A stretch of DNA of 64,000 bases from Chinchilla lanigera. Taxonomy: Eukaryota > Chordata > Mammalia > Rodentia > Chinchillidae. The stretch lies in contig NW_004955464.1 of the NCBI RefSeq assembly GCF_000276665.1, positions 11,502,707 through 11,566,706 on the forward strand. Reading direction: 5' to 3'. The position numbers were made by a program, and so were the translations under genes. Of this stretch, positions 61,263 to 64,000 are shown piece by piece. How positions within the stretch are numbered: position 1 is the stretch's first letter; each line of letters begins with the position of its first letter. A model generated the notes under the pieces. That model was not told where the DNA came from. It worked only from the letters and a program-made list of their open reading frames with translations, and ran no database searches.

Positions 61263-62123
61263 CCTAGACCCCTTCAGGCTTCATCAAAGCAGAAGCTGGT
61301 TTGGCCCCTCTCTGGGACTCGGGATGGTCAATCTTCCAGTGCCATGCATTAGACACATTAGCCCCCTCCCACATGGAGCAGGGCCCCGGGGTGGCTGGGC
61401 ACAGTCATATGCCCAGTGCCCAGTCTTCTTGTAGTTAAAGCAGGACCATTTTTTGATTGCCCTTAGGTTTTCCCTCAGATGACTTAGGTGTGTTAAAAGC
61501 ATTGCCAACTGTAACACCTTTAATTTTTCCTGTCTTTCTCTTTTTACCTTCCTCTAAATCCCAACTGTTGAACACAGAAAGGCCATGTCCAGTAATTGGG
61601 TCTTAGGGCTCTGAAGTCCCATCCACAAATCTACCAGGGTCTCTTGAAAATATTGGGTTGTAGCCTCTGGTGGAGTTCCTAGGTGCATATGCCTGAAGAC
61701 TGTAAGAGGAGATTGAATAGTCCGCCCGAGTGTGGTTGTTTTCACTAAACATGTGGGAAACACACAGGTTTCCCTGGGAGACAGATGGGAATCTGAGGGC
61801 AGGATCACCAATGACATCAACTTCCTTAGAGGTCCCTCTACATACTAGTTCCTGGGCTTTTGCAAAGATAAAAAGTCACAAAAGCCTGAATATAAAAGAC
61901 TTCACTCCACTTTCTATGTTTCTCACAGAAATGAACTAAGTGCAAAATAGTATTACAATTTCAATTGCCATCCTTTACCCATCCCTTGTGATTCCCTAGT
62001 TTGTACTGAACCCAAAATGTATTGCAACAGATTGGCAGAGTCAAAGCTTTCCTACTGTTGAAGGCTACGGCGTACAGGTAAGGACATTGGGTTCTGTGGG
62101 GTGTTGCTCAAGATGTTTCCCAT
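61263..62123 (-). pseudogene. Endogenous retrovirus gag remnant
   Basis: Minus strand, from an ATG at 62123 opening MGNILSNTP (Gly2 fits the myristoylated matrix N-terminus), through a capsid-like part at about 61820-61554, to a nucleocapsid CCHC zinc knuckle at about 61440-61399. The knuckle reads CFNYKKTGHWAYDC, so its second cysteine is replaced by tyrosine. Several stops and frame breaks separate the parts. The similarity is to class I (gammaretrovirus-like) elements. The 3' side is cut off by an L1 fragment. Confidence 0.7.
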
Positions 62124-63718
62124 GGTATGTCTTGATGCCTATGGAGAAAGAAGATTAGGTCTGGGATTCCTCAGAGGGCATTCGCTGCAGAGGGAGCTGG
62201 ACCTGTGAGTTCACAAAGCATCTCTTGTGATACTCCAGTACTTACTAAACAGATATCTCTGCTCAAAGCTCCGGCAGTGGCATCAGTGCCTTCCTAGAAA
62301 AGTGGAACCTCCCCAGGGGGGCTCCCTCAGTCTTTGGACTCTCAATACCATGGCCCACCACCTCCTTAGGAAGAAGGGTGGAGCCCCTCAGGGCTCCCTT
62401 AGCCACCTGAGAAACAGTAGCTTGGGGTGGAGCCCTGCCAGGACTCTCCTGGCCTCCTGCTAAACAATATTTCTTACTCACCTGTCAGTGGTTTGGTGGT
62501 TCATTTAAAATAATAAAAGTGGGACTCTAAAGTAATTACCTGAACTTTGCAACAAGGAGTGCATCTAACCCACGTCCCCAGGTTCCCTTAAAGGGGAGGC
62601 TCTAGCTCTTACCTGTAAGGATGAGAAGGCTGAGAGGACACCAGATTCGCTCAGCAGTTTCCACACTCCCAAACCACAAACTATGTCCATTCACAAGACT
62701 TACAAAAATAAAATGCCAACTTTTTGTTTTTCCTTAAACCCCTTTCTCATACATTTAAATTTCAAGAAATCAACAAATACAGTGGCCAAAGGAATCTACA
62801 ACACCTTCTCAAAACATTGTTATCCTATTTTAATAGACCTTCTGATGATTTTTTCCAAACTTGCCATAGTCGAAACAACATGGGTATCTTGAGGCCTAGG
62901 GTCCAGGCCTCTCCTCTTTTGCCCTGTCTTCTCTGTTTATGCTTATGCGGGTCAGCTCTTCTTTAGAACAGGATAACTGTTAAATAGAGTGCAATTATTA
63001 GGCAAGACTTAAAATGCAGAAGAAGTTGTAAGATCCATAGCAACAAAGAGATGTTGGTATAAATACACCTACAGTGTGACACTAGATACAGCTAAGACAG
63101 AAAAAGATTTCTGAGATCCAAAGAGTTCAGATATAAAATGAAGCACATAACATTAGTAATAACTATACTTATAGAAGGGTCATTTAAACAGCTATCACTA
63201 CCCAGTGAGCACCTATATAAACTAGGAAAGATTAGAAGCCCAGGCTAACTGTGCCTCAGCTGAACCTACAGGAGTAAGAGAAATAAGCTGGCATCAGCCC
63301 AAACTGATTCATGTGAGGAACAGAATAAATTCCAAACAATAGATCAAAAGGATGTCTATTATTTATATAGAAAACTATTATTCACTAATAGAGACAATTT
63401 TATTCAAATGACAGTCTCAAGATATCTATCTGGATTGCAGACTTGTTCTTATCTCTCAGAATCATAAGTACTGGTGAACAGGAAAGAAAGGAATATAGGA
63501 GTGGCTGCTGATATAATTAGATAGATTAGAACTGAATTATGTATACTCAAAGCATGAATCTTCAAATGCCTAATAAGTGCTTAATAAATCACAAACAGAG
63601 AAACAATCAATTCCCCAGGTGTTCTCCAGACGATAAATTATACTTCAGAGCACTCAGCCCAATTATCCAATCTCAAAATAGGAACATCTATTCTCCCAAA
63701 GATGGAGGACTATGATTT
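62124..63718. other. Sequence upstream of the gag remnant; no gene
   Basis: Could include the retroviral leader and LTR (62230-62680 is repeat-like and GC-richer, with two similar GGAGCCC/GGGCTCCCT blocks), but no LTR boundary or primer-binding site was found. 62970-63718 is AT-rich and unrecognised. Confidence 0.35.
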
Positions 63719-63905
63719 CTTTTTTTTTTTTAATTTTAAAAATAAAAGGAGGAAAACATTAACAGACAGACAACATTTTACAACATAGCAAAAGAACACT
63801 ACAGACAATACGGAGTTACAAACAAAGTGGTAGGGAATTAACAATGCTTGCTGTATTACATATTGATATCTTCAAAGTGGCTTCTCATGAAAACAAATAT
63901 AGAAA
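63719..63905 (-). mobile_element. Third copy of the composite-retroposon 3' module
   Basis: Plus-strand T run at 63719, then sequence matching the antisense 3' module of the 3996-5224 element: GTTACAAACAAAGTGGTAGG and GATATCTTCAAAGTGGCTTC, then TCATGAAAACAAA. The similarity fades after about 63905. Confidence 0.65.
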
Positions 63906-64000
63906 TGCAGTACTGATCAACCAAAGACGCATTGACAGTTTCTTTCAGCATAGAAATAGAAGACAGAAGAACAACCATGTTAACTATCCTGTATATACAT

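Overview
This is a mammalian genomic window and almost certainly rodent. It contains tRNA-derived ID-type SINEs, B1-type SINEs with the internal duplication typical of rodents, many MaLR-class LTRs and L1 LINEs, and two cytochrome P450 genes with vertebrate exon-intron structure. I see no B2-like SINEs, so a non-murid rodent (for example beaver-like) is my guess. The species itself cannot be read from the sequence.

Layout. 1-24 kb is gene-free. It holds L1 fragments mostly on the minus strand, MaLR LTRs, ID and B1 SINEs, a diverged segment present three times (about 880-2640, 8870-9830 and 13740-14110), and a composite retroposon at 3996-5224. 24070-33586 (+) is a complete 12-exon CYP4A-type gene (508 codons, all splice sites GT/AG, frame open throughout). 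33587-37245 is the short tail-to-tail intergenic gap. 37246-53768 (-) is a complete 12-exon CYP4B1 gene (511 codons) with an 8.5-kb first intron and a clear TATA box. 53.8-64 kb is gene-free again: a retroposon carrying an endogenous-retrovirus protease fragment, L1 reverse-transcriptase and C-terminal fragments, a broken retroviral gag region, a MaLR LTR, and another copy of the composite-retroposon 3' module at the right edge.

The two genes are both microsomal family-4 P450s. The CYP4A product is expected to omega-hydroxylate medium- and long-chain fatty acids. The CYP4B1 product is expected to oxidise shorter fatty acids and to bioactivate xenobiotics. Their convergent, adjacent arrangement matches the conserved mammalian CYP4 cluster. 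This CYP4B1 carries proline at residue 427, the position where human CYP4B1 has the impairing serine.

The most unusual item is a set of retroposons sharing a roughly 500-bp 3' module made of degenerate internal repeats. The module is joined to different 5' modules: a GC-rich 85-bp tandem array plus small ORFs in one copy, and a retroviral protease fragment in another. Both better-preserved copies are flanked by perfect 14-bp target-site duplications.
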